64,000 nt of DNA from Orobanche coerulescens (lineage: Eukaryota; Streptophyta; Magnoliopsida; Lamiales; Orobanchaceae): the NCBI GenBank assembly GCA_033398695.1, contig CM065802.1, positions 13,592,739 to 13,656,738 of the forward strand, in the 5' to 3' direction. The notes under the pieces are model-generated. The model was not told the DNA's origin. It did not search any database and saw nothing but the letters and a program-made list of their open reading frames with translations. Position 1 is the stretch's first letter; the number at the start of each line of letters is the position of its first letter. Below are positions 10,993-23,272 of the stretch, piece by piece. Position numbers and translations under genes: made by a program.

Positions 10993-13579
10993 TTAGGTTG
11001 TGAAAACCTAGGCTGTCGGGTCAGTGGTGTCTATTGAGTTTTGTCTCGTCGGATTTAGTCTGACTGAGTCGTGCCGCGACGCGTCGTTTGAGTTTGTTGG
11101 TCGTGATTAGTATCGTGGGGCGATCATCATCTTCGTGCGACCTGTGGAAGTAAGTCTCCCTTCTTTGTGTTGTGCCTCATGTGACACGAGCTATTTTTAT
11201 GATTATTTGTTAAGTGATGGAATCCTTATGTGGATTTTGATTTCACGATATGTATTTAATCGACTCTCGTATTTGATTTATACGAGGAGTGTCGTCGCTT
11301 GTGATGTTTTTTTTATTGTTGTTTTTGTCCGTTGCTGATGATTTTCGAATCAATTTGCACGTTTTACAAGTTCTCTTGTGGAAGCTTTGTGCTTATACAC
11401 GTTCGACTTGTTCACTAGCCAGTGCGGTAGGGTCTTTAGAGGCCTCGAATGGGGCCAGTGGTTTTGTTCTGAATGTGGTTATTTGACTCTAATATTTTAT
11501 TCTTATGAGGAGTAGTGTTCTTTGGATTGTGCATGTTGAATGTATTTCTTTTATCCGCTACGTGAGTTCTTTTGTAATGACTTTCGGTATTTTACCGACC
11601 GAGTTTTATTTCGATAACCGCTTCCCTTAACCGAGTTTTTGGCATTATGGCCTTGATCGCGTTAGCGAAATTCTTTTGACGGTATTTAGTATTTTGTAAA
11701 TGGCTTTCGTGAGTTTTGAAATATTACCGTCATCGCCTTTTTGGCATTTTGTAAATGGTTTTTAGCACGGGTTCCGACGCGGGACCCACAGCGCTATGAT
11801 GTTCCGTGTGATTACCCGAAATTTTTGGGCATTCTAGCCTTTTTGGCATCGTCCTTTTGGCATTGAATTATTTTCGAAAACTTGAGTATCTTAGAAATAA
11901 ATTTCGAGACGTACTTTCAAAATGAATCATTTTCTCGTGGTACATCCAAGATGCCACAATATGTTTCAAAATTCTTCTACCGCGAGGACCCAAAATGTTT
12001 TGAGATATTTTCAATGTTTTATAAACACTTTTACTTAGACCCGAGGGTCGAATATTCTGAAAGCTTTTCACTAAAAGAAAGTGTCCTCATTTTTACCAAA
12101 TGTGAAATGATTCTCCAAAGTCTCAATAACAATGTTTCACGTTTGTACTTTTTGAAGGGTGATACTCAAGATCAACCGGTGTTCTTCTAAATTATTTTCA
12201 AAATGAGGTTTTCGTTTTTTTTTAAAAACCTATCCATTCCGTTTGAGAATTTGGGTATGTATGTATGATGTTCGCGTTGTCATTATGATGTTTACTCCCG
12301 AGTATGATCGAATTGGCGGTGTGAGCGTTGAGTCGCTTTTCACACATTTGTTGTGCTAGCCCCCTGTGAGAGGTGGGATGTTGGTGTTGAATGTTGTCGT
12401 CTCGTGGTGATTTCTGTGTTGTCGCGCATGTGCGAGCTGTTAGGGCTTGGGTTGGTATGGCCGTGTGCATCGGTGATCGTTCCGTTATGTGTCGGTTGTT
12501 TAATGTCTTGTTACCTTGCTCCTGTTTTTGTGAATTTCGTGGATGAGGTCGGGGGTAATACCCGTATTGTTTTTGGCTTCTGTATTTTCTCTCTCTCAAT
12601 TCTATAGACTTGCTCGTGTTCGTTGATACTTTCTGAACTTGTTCTGTATTCCGGTTTCATCGTTCGAACGAGCTGTGATCTTGTTGTGGGCCGATCTGGT
12701 TATCGTTGTGACTTTTTCGAGTTCGGTTCGATTCTTGTGAACCTTGTTCGGAAGTGACATCATTTGGTTCTATTAGTTCTTTTATTCGAAGTGGATCGGA
12801 TTTGGAACTCCTGTGTTTTCGACTCTGTCGACTCGTTTATGCTCGTTAACATTTTCTGAACTTTCCATGTCCCTTGCTTTTGTTGATCGAACGAGGGTGG
12901 TATTGTTCCGGAATAACTCGTTTGTCGTTGTAACTTTTCAAATCGCTATTCCCTTTCATGTGGATCTTATGTGAATGCATACGTTGTTGTTTTCACCGGA
13001 TCATATATTGTCTCGAGTCGATATGTGAACCTTGGAGTTGTTGTTTGAATTTTATTGTTCTTCGTGATTCGAACATGATTGTTCGCCTTTTGTTGTCTCG
13101 ACCGTTGTGGTTCGGTCGTTTTTTTGTTCGGTTTTTGTCCTCGTTTCGTGATCGTTGAGCATTCAGGCTCCTTCCTAATTCCCTTAAGTTTGGGAAATTA
13201 GTCTCGTTTTCGATCTTCCAACCCTTGGGCAGTGGAATTCCGTATTTATTCAGCGATTGGCTCGCGTTTTGATTGATGTACCGTTGGGTTGGTCAATCAT
13301 ACTGACTTTCGTTCGTTGTGTTTTGTGATTGTCGGATAATTGACTTGGCTATATTATCCGTTTGATGACGCTTGTCATTTGTTGGTTTTATTATATCCCT
13401 AACGGCGACGTTGTGTTGGTCGTCGTGGAGCGTGTTTTCACGCCGTATGTCTCTTTGCGTTTCTTGCAGCGTTTCGCCGTTGGGCGCGAGTTTTCTATTT
13501 TTGTGTATCTCGTCGAGTCTTCCTGGCGGGTATATTGCTCCCCCCTACTTGTTTTAAGTTTCGGGACGAAACTTCTTTT

Positions 13580-13592
13580 AAGGAGGGTAGAA
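13580..13592 (+). other. G2 polypurine tract
   Basis: AAGGAGGGTAGAA abuts the 3' LTR start at 13593 and is the same as in G3. The conserved hairpin ends six bases upstream. Confidence 0.8.
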
Positions 13593-13966
13593 TGTAATAT
13601 CCGCAATTTCGAATTTCGGTAATTTTCTTTTTTTCGGACGAAGTTCGTTTCGACAACTCTATCATGACCGTTTCGTCATTCCGAGAATGATTAATTCTGC
13701 ACTTTTTGTCATCCGAGTTCGTTTCGGTGTCGTTTTGTTGAGTTCCGTGTCCTTAATCGACTTTTTCACGTGGGAGTTCGACTTTGTAAAGTCACCATTA
13801 ATTCTTGGAAACTCCAAAAATTCTTAATCTCTGCAACATTATAGAGAATCAAGTTAGCTTTCCAATGGTTCAAACGGTGAGTCAATCGGAGTCCAGACGA
13901 AGGAGTTATGGTCGAAATAGCGAAGACTTGCGCAGTGTGCCTTTTTGGTGTTGAAGGGGTCACTGC

Positions 13967-14061
13967 GTGCCGCGGCACACTCAGCCGTGGCCGCGGCACT
14001 AAGCCGATTCTGGGCGTTTTGGTGGCCCCGGGCCGCGGCACACTTGTCTGTGCCGCGGCAC
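13967..14061. repeat. palindrome cluster GTGCCGCGGCAC in G2 3' LTR
   Basis: Two perfect copies at its ends (13967-13978 and 14050-14061) and two near-copies between. It lies about 375-470 bases into the LTR, just before a pyrimidine-rich leader-like stretch (ttctcctctcttcttcctcc). Confidence 0.85.
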
Positions 14062-15484
14062 ACGGGCTTTTCTGCGTTTTTAGCAGATTGCGAGAGAAAA
14101 ACTTCATTTTTCTCCTCTCTTCTTCCTCCTTCATCTTAGGCGATTGTGGGCGATTCTTGGGCGATTTGAGTGCTCCAAAACTTGTAGAGATCATCTACCT
14201 CAAGTCTTGTTGTATATTTTCGACCTCTACTTGAATCCTTCATCCAAATCAAGGTATATTTCTTGATTATCCTTCAAGTTGACTTTTTGGAGAAATTGTT
14301 CTTGATTTCGTTTCTAATCCGATTTTGATAGATCGATTGGTGTAGTATGATGTTATTAATCATGTTCTATGGGTTGTATATCCATATATCAAGTTTGTTT
14401 AACTCGATCGACGATTCGAGTGTTCTTGGGAATTATTGAACATTTAGTGTTCGATTAAATGTCCCAATGAGTTTCCCTTCGATAGTTTGTTGGGATTTCT
14501 GTTGTTTTGGCCTTGATTCTCGTCGTAACCATGTGTTATTGTTACTTCCGGAGGTTTATAGGTTTCCGAGGATTCCGATGTTGAATTCCGTTTGGTGATT
14601 GATGATTCGTGTGGTGTTATTCTTGTTATACTCGTGGTGCTATCGCGTTCTTGATATTGTTCGGGGGTTCGGGGCTATTCGACCGCGTCCTATCCGTCGT
14701 CTCATTGCGATTGTGATTTCGAGGCAAGTACCTTGCCCATACTTTTCTTATTTTGTGGATATGATGATCGGTGATCGTATTAGTGTGTTTGTTTGGTTGT
14801 TTGAAATGAAGTTTCAAAAGATTTCGGTTTGGCCTCGTTAAAGGCTTTCTTTCAAATGTGTGTGTGTTTTGTGAACGGTGTGTTTTGGGAATTGATTATG
14901 ATTTGATTATTTTGAACGTTGAAGGATTTGATGATGATACTCCTCTTGTTTAAAGTTATGGAATCGTGTATTCCGTATTTAATCTTGTTATTGTGTTTTG
15001 AAGAGTTTGATAATGGTGTCGAGTTAATGGCCATCTCTAGTGAGTATTCTTAATGAACTTACATTCTTAGCATGTTAGTATTGCATGAGTAACGTGTGTG
15101 TGTGTGTGTATGCTCACTGCGGGTTAGATCCGACGGGGACTCGGTAGGGCTCCACGAAGCTGTGGAACCGCGAGCTTGCTTTTAACCACTGTGGGTTAGA
15201 TCCGACGGGGTCTCGGCAGGGATCCACGAAGCTGTGGGTCCGCGGTTAATTGTGGTGCATTTTACAAATGTGGTTTGATCATTGGCATTTCCGGAAATGA
15301 GTGCTTTTGAATGGTTTTCATGATTGCATGCATTGACTAAGTGTGTAAGAGGTAAGTTGTTCGTTTGGCCTACTTGGCTAGGATGGCTCTAGAGTATTTT
15401 GTTGTTTGTTTTAAATCCTTTATTTGTGGATTTTGATGTTGGGAGACGAACCTTGTGGTCGTTCTTGTGTACTGTGAGTTGATG

Positions 15485-15619
15485 AGATTTGGGGCTAAAA
15501 TCCCAATGGTTTTGTAAAAGTCATTTTATGGATTGGGGCTAAAATCCCAACATTTTTGTAAAAGTCATTTTACTGATTTGGGGCTAAAATCCCAACGGTT
15601 TGGTAAAGGTGATTTTACG
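15485..15619 (+). repeat. three tandem hairpin units in G2 3' LTR
   Basis: The same TTGGGGCTAAAATCCCAA units as at 10163-10301. Confidence 0.8.
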
Positions 15620-16296
15620 GAAAGTAAACTTTTGGGGCGGTGACCCCTTTTGTCTTGTGGATTTTGAAAAGTAGGATTTGATAATCCTAAATGGTTTTCT
15701 ATTAAAACTCTCGATGGCATTCTAAACCGTCTTATAAATTATTTCCATTGGTTTATGGTATTTCGATTTTGAAATGTTTTCTCAAACCCTTGCATCGAGA
15801 AGTACTTTTCGTTTTGTTTGGATCTTTTAGGATTCGTGGTTATTGTTATTCTTGGAATGTGAATTGTATGGCTCGTATTTGCACTTAGTATTTGAACTAG
15901 CAAAACAGGTGGAGTTTGCTAACCCCAGTATTCGGGGGGTGGATGTCTATTTTTGCATTCAGGTTTTGGAGCATAACACAGGGTCGGCACGAAGGATGAT
16001 GAAAGATGAACGATACTAATCACACGAGGATCCGTTGATGTCGTATTGGTCTAGTTGTATTTTCTTTTCCGCTGCAGTATCTTTTCCCCGTTGTACGGGA
16101 GTTTATTGTACTTTGACCCCTGCGTGGGTATATGTTGTAATTGAGTTGTATATTTTATTGAAAGACCAAATCGGTCTACTGAGTCATTTAGCCTTGAAGG
16201 CATTGTCGAGATGTTAAATGTTGTTACCAGCCTGGTAGATCTTCGAGGAGAGGGTCTACGGCGTGTAATATCCCTGAGTGGATTGGGGGTGTTACA

Positions 16297-16551
16297 TTTA
16301 TGATCGGTAAAAGTCTGACATGTAGAGCCGAAAAGGTAGTGACGCCAAATCTTGAGCGCAAATACGACTGCCGCTAACTCCAAATCATGAGTAGGGTAGT
16401 TAAGCTCATACGGCCTCAACTGTCTCGACGCAAAGGCAATGGTCTTGCCGTGCTGCATTAATACGCACCCAAGACCCTGACCCGAAGCATCGCTATAAAC
16501 GGCGAATCCCTCGTTGCCACATGGCAACGCCATAACCGGAGCTGAAGTCAA
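16297..16551 (-). pseudogene. G1 RNase H, N-terminal part
   Basis: The minus-strand frame reads [19 protein letters not shown], then [23 protein letters not shown] and FTDHK. It holds the first RNase H Asp (YSDAS), the Glu (DLELAA) and the next Asp (FTDHK). Coding stops at the G2 insertion and resumes at 8275. The open frame runs on to 16051 only by reading through G2's LTR, and that part is not a gene. RNase H would remove the RNA template during cDNA synthesis. Confidence 0.93.
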
Positions 16552-16586
16552 ACGCTTCTTGACTCCTCAAATCGAATCGCCTCTCG

Positions 16587-18209
16587 TCATTCCGCATTTA
16601 ACTTCTCGGATTTACGGAGCAAGCTGTAAGTGGTCGAGCCGGTTCGAGAAACCTCGACGAACCTACGGAGTAGCCACCAAACCCAAGAAACTACGAGCTC
16701 TCTCACGTTTTGGGCGGTGCCCAATCCAATACCGCCTCGATCTTCTGCGGATCTACACGAACCCCCTACATTTGAAATCACGTGACCCAAAACATCACTT
16801 CCTTGACGTAACTCACATTTCGAGAACTTCGCATAGAGTTGCTCGTACCTCAATATGTCTAACACTATCAGCAAATGATGGGCATGCTCTTCCTCGTTCC
16901 TCGAATAAATAAGAATATCGTCAATGAAGACGACGACACACTTATCCAAATACTCGATAAAGACTTTGTTCATCAACTGCATGAACACTGCCGGCGCATT
17001 AGTTAACCCGAAAGGCATGACTACGAACTCATAGTGCCCGTATCTCGTCCGAAAGGTGTTTTCGGCACATCGGACTCTCTCACCGGAGTGATAGTACCCC
17101 GATTTCAAATCAATTTTCGAGAATACCGCAGCTCCCTGCAACTGATCGAACAAGTCATCAATTCTCGGCAAGGGATACTTGTTCTTGATGGTCACCTTGT
17201 TTAGTTCGCGATAGTCGATACACAAACGTAGTGAACCATCCTTCTTCCGTACAAACAGGACCGGTGCGCCCCAAGGCGAGGCGCTCGGTCGAACATACCC
17301 CGACTCAAGAAGCTCACTCAACTGCTTCTTCAACTCTGCCATCTCTGAGGGTGCCATGCGATAGGGTGCCTTCGAAATAGGAGCCGCGCCCGGTTCTAAC
17401 TCTATAGCAAACTCAACCTCACGATCCGGTGGCAATCCCGGTAACTCGTCAGGAAATACATCAGGAAACTCATTAACGACTGGAATCGACGAAAGCTCGA
17501 CTCCACCATCCTCCGCCTTCAAGGCATAACACCAATAACCAGTACATCCCTTTCGCATGAGACTCATCGCCTTCAAGGCATTAATGACGAATTTCTGGTT
17601 TCCCCTCTTTCGCCCCGCGAAAGAGTGCTCGGTGCCGTTCTCGGCTAACATAGTGATGATTCTCGTGCGGTAGTTCATGATCGCACCATTCAGCTCGAGC
17701 CAATCATCACCAAGAATCAAATCCTCACCCTCGATACTCACAACAATAAGATTAGAGGGCCAAATCCTCTCACAAATAAGCACAGAACAGTCTCGAACCT
17801 CCTGATCACCAACGATCCTATCACCGCTAGGAAGCTTAACGATGAAGGGCTCACAAGGTGTCAAACGGTCGAGACTCAAACGGCGCACACAATCCAGAGA
17901 TATGAACGAATGCGTAGCACCGGAATCGAAAAGCACACTGACAGGATGAGAAAGAATATAAACGGTACTGCCGCCACGGTAGCCATTTGGGTCATCGGCT
18001 CTCCGCATCTCATAGACACGCGGGTGGCCGAGCCGACACTGAAGCTCCCCTTTAGAGGGTCGACCCACCTCTCCCCGACTAGCACTCGGCGGAGATTGAG
18101 AAGCAAACGATCCTCGATTCACACTTGGTTCCCTAGGCGCTGGAATGGAAGCCCGGGCACCAAGGATTTTCTCCTCTCGGACAGACGGCTTTGTGACCCG
18201 TGGCCACAC
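16587..18209 (-). pseudogene. G1 pol: aspartic protease and reverse transcriptase
   Basis: A 540-residue frame. It holds a protease with DSGATHSF at residues 95-102, the linker [20 protein letters not shown], and a reverse transcriptase with [41 protein letters not shown] and the catalytic FIDD box at 428-431. A local pair of shifts garbles residues 374-385 (after SGYY). After LGHVIS (about 479) the frame is lost and the tail is nonsense. Plant gypsy pols normally continue without break into RNase H and integrase, so this copy is inactive. The frame starts within what was the gag-pol polyprotein. Confidence 0.95.
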
Positions 18210-19181
18210 CGATTACACGTCGAAAGGGTTCGGACAAACACGACCGATGTGGCCTCGCCACGGTTAAAGCATGTCACCTCTCGAGAAGGGGCACTGGCAG
18301 CCTACGGGAAACCCAGAGATCGAGCCGGGCCACCACCAATGGAAAAGTTAGCGGTGAAATTTCGCCGACCCCCACCTTTGTGGCCCGAAAATTCTTGCGG
18401 ACTTCTACTTCTTACTCTCGCGGCCGCCTCACTCGCCGTCACGTATATATCGTAAGCAAGGGCCCCGCTCTGGTAATATTTCAAGGTAGTGCATACAAGC
18501 CCCGACATATAGTCCCGAATCGGCAACTTCATCCGTCTGGAGAAATGGAAAATTTTGTCGCTCTCTCGACAACTTGGGTCTTCACATAACCCAACTCCTT
18601 GTTAAAATCAGCAATGGCTTGAGATACGGGGATATCCCGCGGTTGAGCATCATAAAAGCATGTACCCGAGCCTGTCTCGACGGCCACGGCAATATTCGCC
18701 TCCATCAATTCTGAAACTCACCCACGAAGCAAAGATGATCTTTGGGCCCAACGGCCTCCCACTAGTCCGTAGCGTCCCTCGTGAGAAAGTATTGGGCACA
18801 GGACTTTACGTTCCTCGGGACGATTAGTGGCAATGAAGACCTTAGATATCTCCTTGATCCATCCTTCCCACCAATCGGGTCTCAAGCTCCCAAAACCGAG
18901 GAGGATGCATCTTGATAACATCTTGGAGCTAACGGTCCGCTCGCCCGATTAGCATGGGCACGATCCGGGTTCGAACCGCTGAGCTATTGCCGCCATTTGG
19001 TTCACCATTTGTTGCATAACGGCCGCAATACCAAGATCGGCACGCTCCCGAGAAGAAGCATGGCTATGACGGTCGCCATCGCTGGCCTCGAAGACTGTGA
19101 CGTGGCCGCCCCACCGGCCGCCCCACGTCCCCGGCCGCGTCCACGACCACGACCGCGACCACGACCTCTTCCAGCATCCAT
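18210..19181 (-). pseudogene. G1 gag remnant
   Basis: The likely start is ATG at 19181, giving MDAGRGRGRGRG. The Arg/Gly repeat resembles the N terminus of chromovirus gag, here 80 or more bases of a GC-rich 'ccacgaccgcg' repeat. Downstream fragments in shifted frames include WIKEISKVFIATNRPEERKVL (18921-18718) and MKLPIRDYMSGL (18532-18302). Two Cys-rich stretches near 18280-18200 (CFNRGE and CNRCGHGSQ) look like decayed zinc knuckles. Gag would form the particle. Multiple frameshifts break it. Confidence 0.8.
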
Positions 19182-19403
19182 ACTGGAGTTAAATAAGTAG
19201 CAAAAGCCATACGAGAACCAGTACAAGAAAAGAACAATTACAAGTCGAGAATCAAGGGTACGATATAAGGAATTAATGAACAGAGGAAGGAAAACTTACG
19301 GACACTGGTAGTACCGGAATCATGGCAGCGTGACGATGATGTGCAAAACAAAACACCACAAGACCCAATAAACCGACAAGCCTAGGTATCCATAAACCTA
19401 GAT

Positions 19404-19414
19404 CTCTGATACCA
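19404..19414 (-). other. G1 primer binding site
   Basis: The minus strand reads TGGTATCAGAG, complementary to the initiator Met-tRNA 3' end, five bases inside the 5' LTR boundary at 19420. Confidence 0.9.
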
Positions 19415-19419
19415 TTTTC

Positions 19420-21258
19420 TGTAACACCCTCAAGATATTCGAGGTATATTACAGCGCCGTGAATCCCTATGTGGGACCCACCAGGCTGAACAGCATCATA
19501 CTCATCGACTCACATAAACGACAAACCAACACCATGTCATAAAGACGCAAAACAGAAAAATCCACCCGGTTCAACCGGTCAAACATAACATCATCAATCA
19601 ACACCAACATATAGGCAACAATACAATCCGGACGAACAAGAACTCTTAGGTACTCGAGTACAACTATTAGTTCAAAACCACAAAAGATGAAAGACAAAAA
19701 GACATTAAGACGTCACTTATGCACAATCATCACGCATGGCCATCATCCGTAATCTGGTCCAGTACTTCGTCCCGATGAACCCGACTGAAATTCATAAAAC
19801 GAATTTCCCAAAACGGTCCCCAGGGGTTAGCAATTACGCTAGTACAAGTAACCAAATGAACAATTTACATCTTACACATATAGTAATGCATGCAATTCAA
19901 GAAAACATAGTTCCAAAATACTCATTTCCTAAACGCCAATGATCAAACCACATTTGTAAAAATGCACCACAATTAACCGGACCCACAGCCTTCGTGGATC
20001 CTCGCCGAGACCCCGTCGGATCTAACCCACGATGGTTAAAAGCAAGCTCGCGGTCCCACGGCTTCGTGGAACCCTACCGAGACCCCGCCGAGTCTAACCC
20101 GCATGATGAGCATACACACGCACACAATTTCTCATACAAAACTACTATGTCAAGATCGTAAGTTCATAAGGATACTTGCCTCGATTAAATAGACGATGAC
20201 ACGAACGGAACGGAAGGATCAAGCACAACCACGAGGAACCGACGAAAATGAACCTAACGATTCGAATAGCACAATCACAACCACTTCTAAACGATTATGG
20301 AAATGGAATACACCCGGAAACCCGCCTACGATTCATGTATATTCGTATCAAAATAACAACGAGGGCGGACCACAACCAAACCCTCCCGATTTCGTAAAAA
20401 TCCACAAAATATCCATGAATCCGTAGGAAAAATAAAGATACTAACAATATTAATCGTATACATCATGAATCCACCAACAAAATGGAACGAATCGGAAGAA
20501 AAACCCAAAACCCCCAAATTAATCGAAAATAGGGTTTTAGAATCTTACCTTAGGAGATTCAAGCACCAAGATCCGTAGAACACGCGTTAGATTGATTGCC
20601 CGGGCTTCACTACCGAAGAAAAATGGTGAAAAGCGACCCCCCAATGGATAAAGGTGAAGAACTCTTCCCCTCTCTTACACTCTCTCTCGCGATGCAGTGA
20701 AATGAGGAAGAAGACGGGCGATTTCGTCTAATAAAGACGAGTTTGCACAGTTACCGCTTTGTGTGCCGCGGCACAGGCCAACAAATTACGCCCAGGTTTC
20801 GGCGTTGTGCCGCGGCATAGCCTGCGTGTGCCGCGGCACCCGGTACAGTTGGGTTTGGGTCGCAGAAGACACACGAGTGTGCCGCGGCACTGGCCTGGCA
20901 CTGTGCCGCGGCACCGGATGGGTGTGCCGCGGCACACAGTACAGTTGGTTCGACCACCAACTGAAGGAATTTGTGTGCCGCGGCACGCACAGCTTGTGCC
21001 GCGGCCCACACCACCTATTGGGTCCCAAAATGATAAAAATGATCCCGAAAGAGGATAAAACGATAGGAATCAATATTTGGGGACTAATAACACGAAATGG
21101 ATCCACGGCAACCCCGAAACGGCGGTTCCGCACAACAATTACGAGAATCGGATCAAAAGATGACGGAAAAGTTACACTGAAGGATACACGAGGGTCACTA
21201 CAATCGAGAATTACACCGGAAATACAATTACAATGGAAAGAAAAATGCGGATATTACA
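19420..21258 (-). repeat. G1 5' LTR
   Basis: 1839 bases matching 4680-6544. In element orientation it starts at 21258 with TGTAATATCCGCA, shared with G2 and G3, and ends GGGTGTTACA at 19420. The palindrome cluster (20763-21006) lies about 250-500 bases in. Confidence 0.93.
20763..21006. repeat. palindrome cluster GTGCCGCGGCAC in G1 5' LTR
   Basis: Eight sites start at 20763, 20807, 20828, 20879, 20903, 20924, 20975 and 20996. Six are perfect 12-base palindromes and two have one or two changes. Steps are 44, 21, 51, 24, 21, 51 and 21 bases, so sites fall in groups about two helical turns apart. Confidence 0.9.
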
Positions 21259-21314
21259 ATATTCACTGGAAGAGATGGGTAATATTTGCGAAGACTAGAA
21301 AGCATTGAATCCAT
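21259..21314 (-). pseudogene. ORF1 start of E1 copy
   Basis: The minus strand begins with ATG at 21314 and reads MDSMLSSLRKYYPSLPVN before the G1 insertion. E2 has the near-identical MMDSMLSNLRKYYPSLPVN in an uninterrupted frame. The rest of this gene is at 4679-4127. Confidence 0.65.
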
Positions 21315-22489
21315 TATTATAATCAAACCCTCGATATGGGTAATTGTGAATACAATGCTAATCTATTTATAGATTGGAATTACGTGTATGAGGTTTGACT
21401 CCGCGTTTGAATAATTCATATCCCGAAGCATATGAACTACGGTTCTATATTTGAATAATGAATATAATATGACATGTGGAAGCGGCGACTCCATGTTGAT
21501 AATGATGTGCAATAATGGCACCGAAAGATGATGTGATATGTCAGTAAAATATCTATATGGTGACATAGACACATCATATCTTCAAATATTTGTTCTCGAT
21601 TATTATCACTACTAGTCAATATTGGGAATGAATTCCCAATAAAATTGGAATATATTAAGGGGGAGTATGGGCCCACTTCCTCTATATGTGAACTACTAGA
21701 TATTATGGATCCACTAGATAGTCACATGTGTATATGACTCGTAATCGGAAATTTACGAGATGATTTGCTCATGGTTGGAGCATATATTCCATATCATATT
21801 AAGCTAGTAATATATCCCAAAGAAACTTGAATAGATCCCAGAAAGGATCAGGATATGCGCATACAAGTGGTATATTAATTGACATACTATTCGAAGTCCT
21901 CCTGCCAATATCGAGAACATAATACACAAACCCCCATGACTAAAGATAAATACTGAGGTACTGGCATATGAGTTTGGTGCTCAAGAAATCTCTTAGCATG
22001 AGGGGGAGTATTAGTAGTTGGAAATATGTGAAATGCATCAAACTATATCCTCACAACTATATAAACTTGAAGTTCAAAGATGCATGATAAATTATTAATC
22101 TTTAGTACCAACTACAACTGCTTTGATAAAAATAATTTTCTGAATATAAATCAAAGTAAATGATAAAAGGAGGCATATACTTTTGAAGTATATAGACATA
22201 ACTATAAAATAATGAGATATCGGCAAGTTATGTTGCTACAGGAAATAAATGTTGAAATTATCGACACAATATAGCGCTATAAATGAAATGAGAATATTGA
22301 AATCCATGGTTGTGGAATATGGATATTTGAAATGAGGATATTGAAATCCATCGAAATTGAAATATATGCCCTTATAATAAAATGAAACATATGGGCTTAC
22401 TGAAAGCAACTCCTGAAGAGATTTTAAACATATTATCAGTGCAAGTAGTCACTCAAAATAAGGTGTTGTGAAAGAAAATTATATGCTGT
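21315..22489 (+). other. E1 3' internal region with integrase-like relic
   Basis: Homologous to E2 45260-46515. Near 21660-21830, codons around 'agatattatggatcc...tcacatgtgtatatgactcg' resemble the copia integrase segment that encodes a DxSTRWSHVCLL-like stretch, but the frame is broken. This is recalled family similarity, not an alignment. The remainder is AT-rich without coding signal. Sequence just upstream of ORF1 on the minus strand (21315-21420) would hold its promoter if it is transcribed. Confidence 0.4.
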
Positions 22490-23250
22490 ACTCTTTTCCT
22501 TGACTAAGGTTTTATCCCACTGGATTTTCCTAGCAAGGTTTTTAACGAGGCAGCTTAATCACAACTAATATGGAATCTCCAAAGAGATTTGAAACGTACT
22601 GCAAAGAATATGAGTGCGGGATTACAAATTGCACTGAATACGATACTCGGAGGATTATTGAAATGCCTGGGGTATATTTATAAAATATGCGTTGCACTCT
22701 TTTTCCTTGACTGAGGTTTTGTCCCATTGGGTTTTCCTAGCAAGGTTTTTAATGAGGCAACACGAATGTCGTATTAGTATGAATAATGTACTCTTTTCCC
22801 ATTGAGTTTTTCCTAATAAGGTTTTAGCGGCATATTCATAGCATAATGAGGAAAATTATAAAGATCAAGATTATTCCTCAAAGATTTGAAAACAGAAGGA
22901 GTAGTTGTACTCTTTTTCCTTCGATCAAGTTTTTCCCACTGGGTTTTCTTGACAAGGTTTTAATGAGGCAACACGTGGATACTCCAACAACGAATGATAT
23001 ACATGACAGATTCACTCAGTTTTTGTCCCACGAGGTTTTACTGAGACGGCACAAGAATACTCATACAAGAACTATCAAGATAAGGGGAGCAAATTTACGA
23101 GATTACAGATTGCTGAAGTTTTATCTAACAGAGGTTTCCTACCAACGTTATGATACAACGTGATATGATTGTCACACGCTTCGATACAAAAAGTTTGAGA
23201 GTTTTTCTCCCATTGGGTTTTTCTTCAAACTAGTTCAGCAGATATTTATG
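22490..23250 (+). repeat. degenerate tandem repeat before E1 3' LTR
   Basis: About six units of roughly 65-130 bases, each built from 'ctctttttccttgactgaggtttt', 'cccattgggttttcctagcaaggttttaa' and 'gaggca'. This block is characteristic of the pol-to-LTR interval of plant copia elements. Shared with E2 46520-47310. Confidence 0.75.
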
Positions 23251-23260
23251 TAAATAGTCA

Positions 23261-23272
23261 TTCAAGGGGGAG
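23261..23272 (+). other. E1 polypurine tract
   Basis: TTCAAGGGGGAG directly precedes the 3' LTR TGTTAAG. E2 has the same tract at 47330-47341. Confidence 0.85.

Larger units (their letters stand above)
10977..13592 (+). other. G2 internal region, no coding capacity seen
   Basis: It begins with the primer site TGGTATCGGAGC (10981-10992, one mismatch from the usual initiator Met-tRNA complement) and ends with the hairpin AAGTTTCGGGACGAAACTT (13556-13574) and purine tract AAGGAGGGTAGAA (13580-13592). The open frames are short, T-rich and lack gag or pol motifs. Confidence 0.85.
8276..16296 (+). mobile_element. G2: large non-coding Ty3/gypsy element (LARD-like), nested in G1
   Basis: Long LTRs (2701 and 2704 bases, nearly identical) with TGTAATATCC...TGTTACA ends enclose a 2.6 kb internal region without gag or pol. 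Target duplication TTTAT lies at 8271-8275 and 16297-16301, inside the RNase H coding of G1. The primer site and polypurine tract show plus orientation. Its LTRs share blocks with G1's LTRs (palindrome cluster, 'ccacgaagctgtgg' repeats), so it is probably mobilised by enzymes from that lineage. High LTR similarity indicates a young insertion. Confidence 0.95.
13593..16296 (+). repeat. G2 3' LTR
   Basis: 2704 bases, nearly identical to 8276-10976. Contains the palindrome cluster at 13967-14061 and hairpin units at 15485-15619, and ends GTGTTACA next to the right target duplication TTTAT. Confidence 0.93.
4680..21258 (-). mobile_element. G1: Ty3/gypsy chromovirus (Tekay/Del-like), degenerate, nested in E1
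   Basis: Two LTRs (4680-6544 and 19420-21258) with TG...CA termini are flanked by target duplication ATATT (4675-4679 and 21259-21263). The empty site is visible in E2 near 45200, where 'tatgatattcactgg' is continuous. Minus-strand order is 5' LTR, Met-tRNA primer site, gag, protease, reverse transcriptase, RNase H, integrase with chromodomain, purine tract, 3' LTR. Several frameshifts make it non-functional. G2 (8276-16296) sits inside its RNase H region. Confidence 0.95.

Noticed and set aside
16051..16296. C-terminal extension of the RNase H frame
   Set aside because: This is read-through into G2's LTR after the insertion point.
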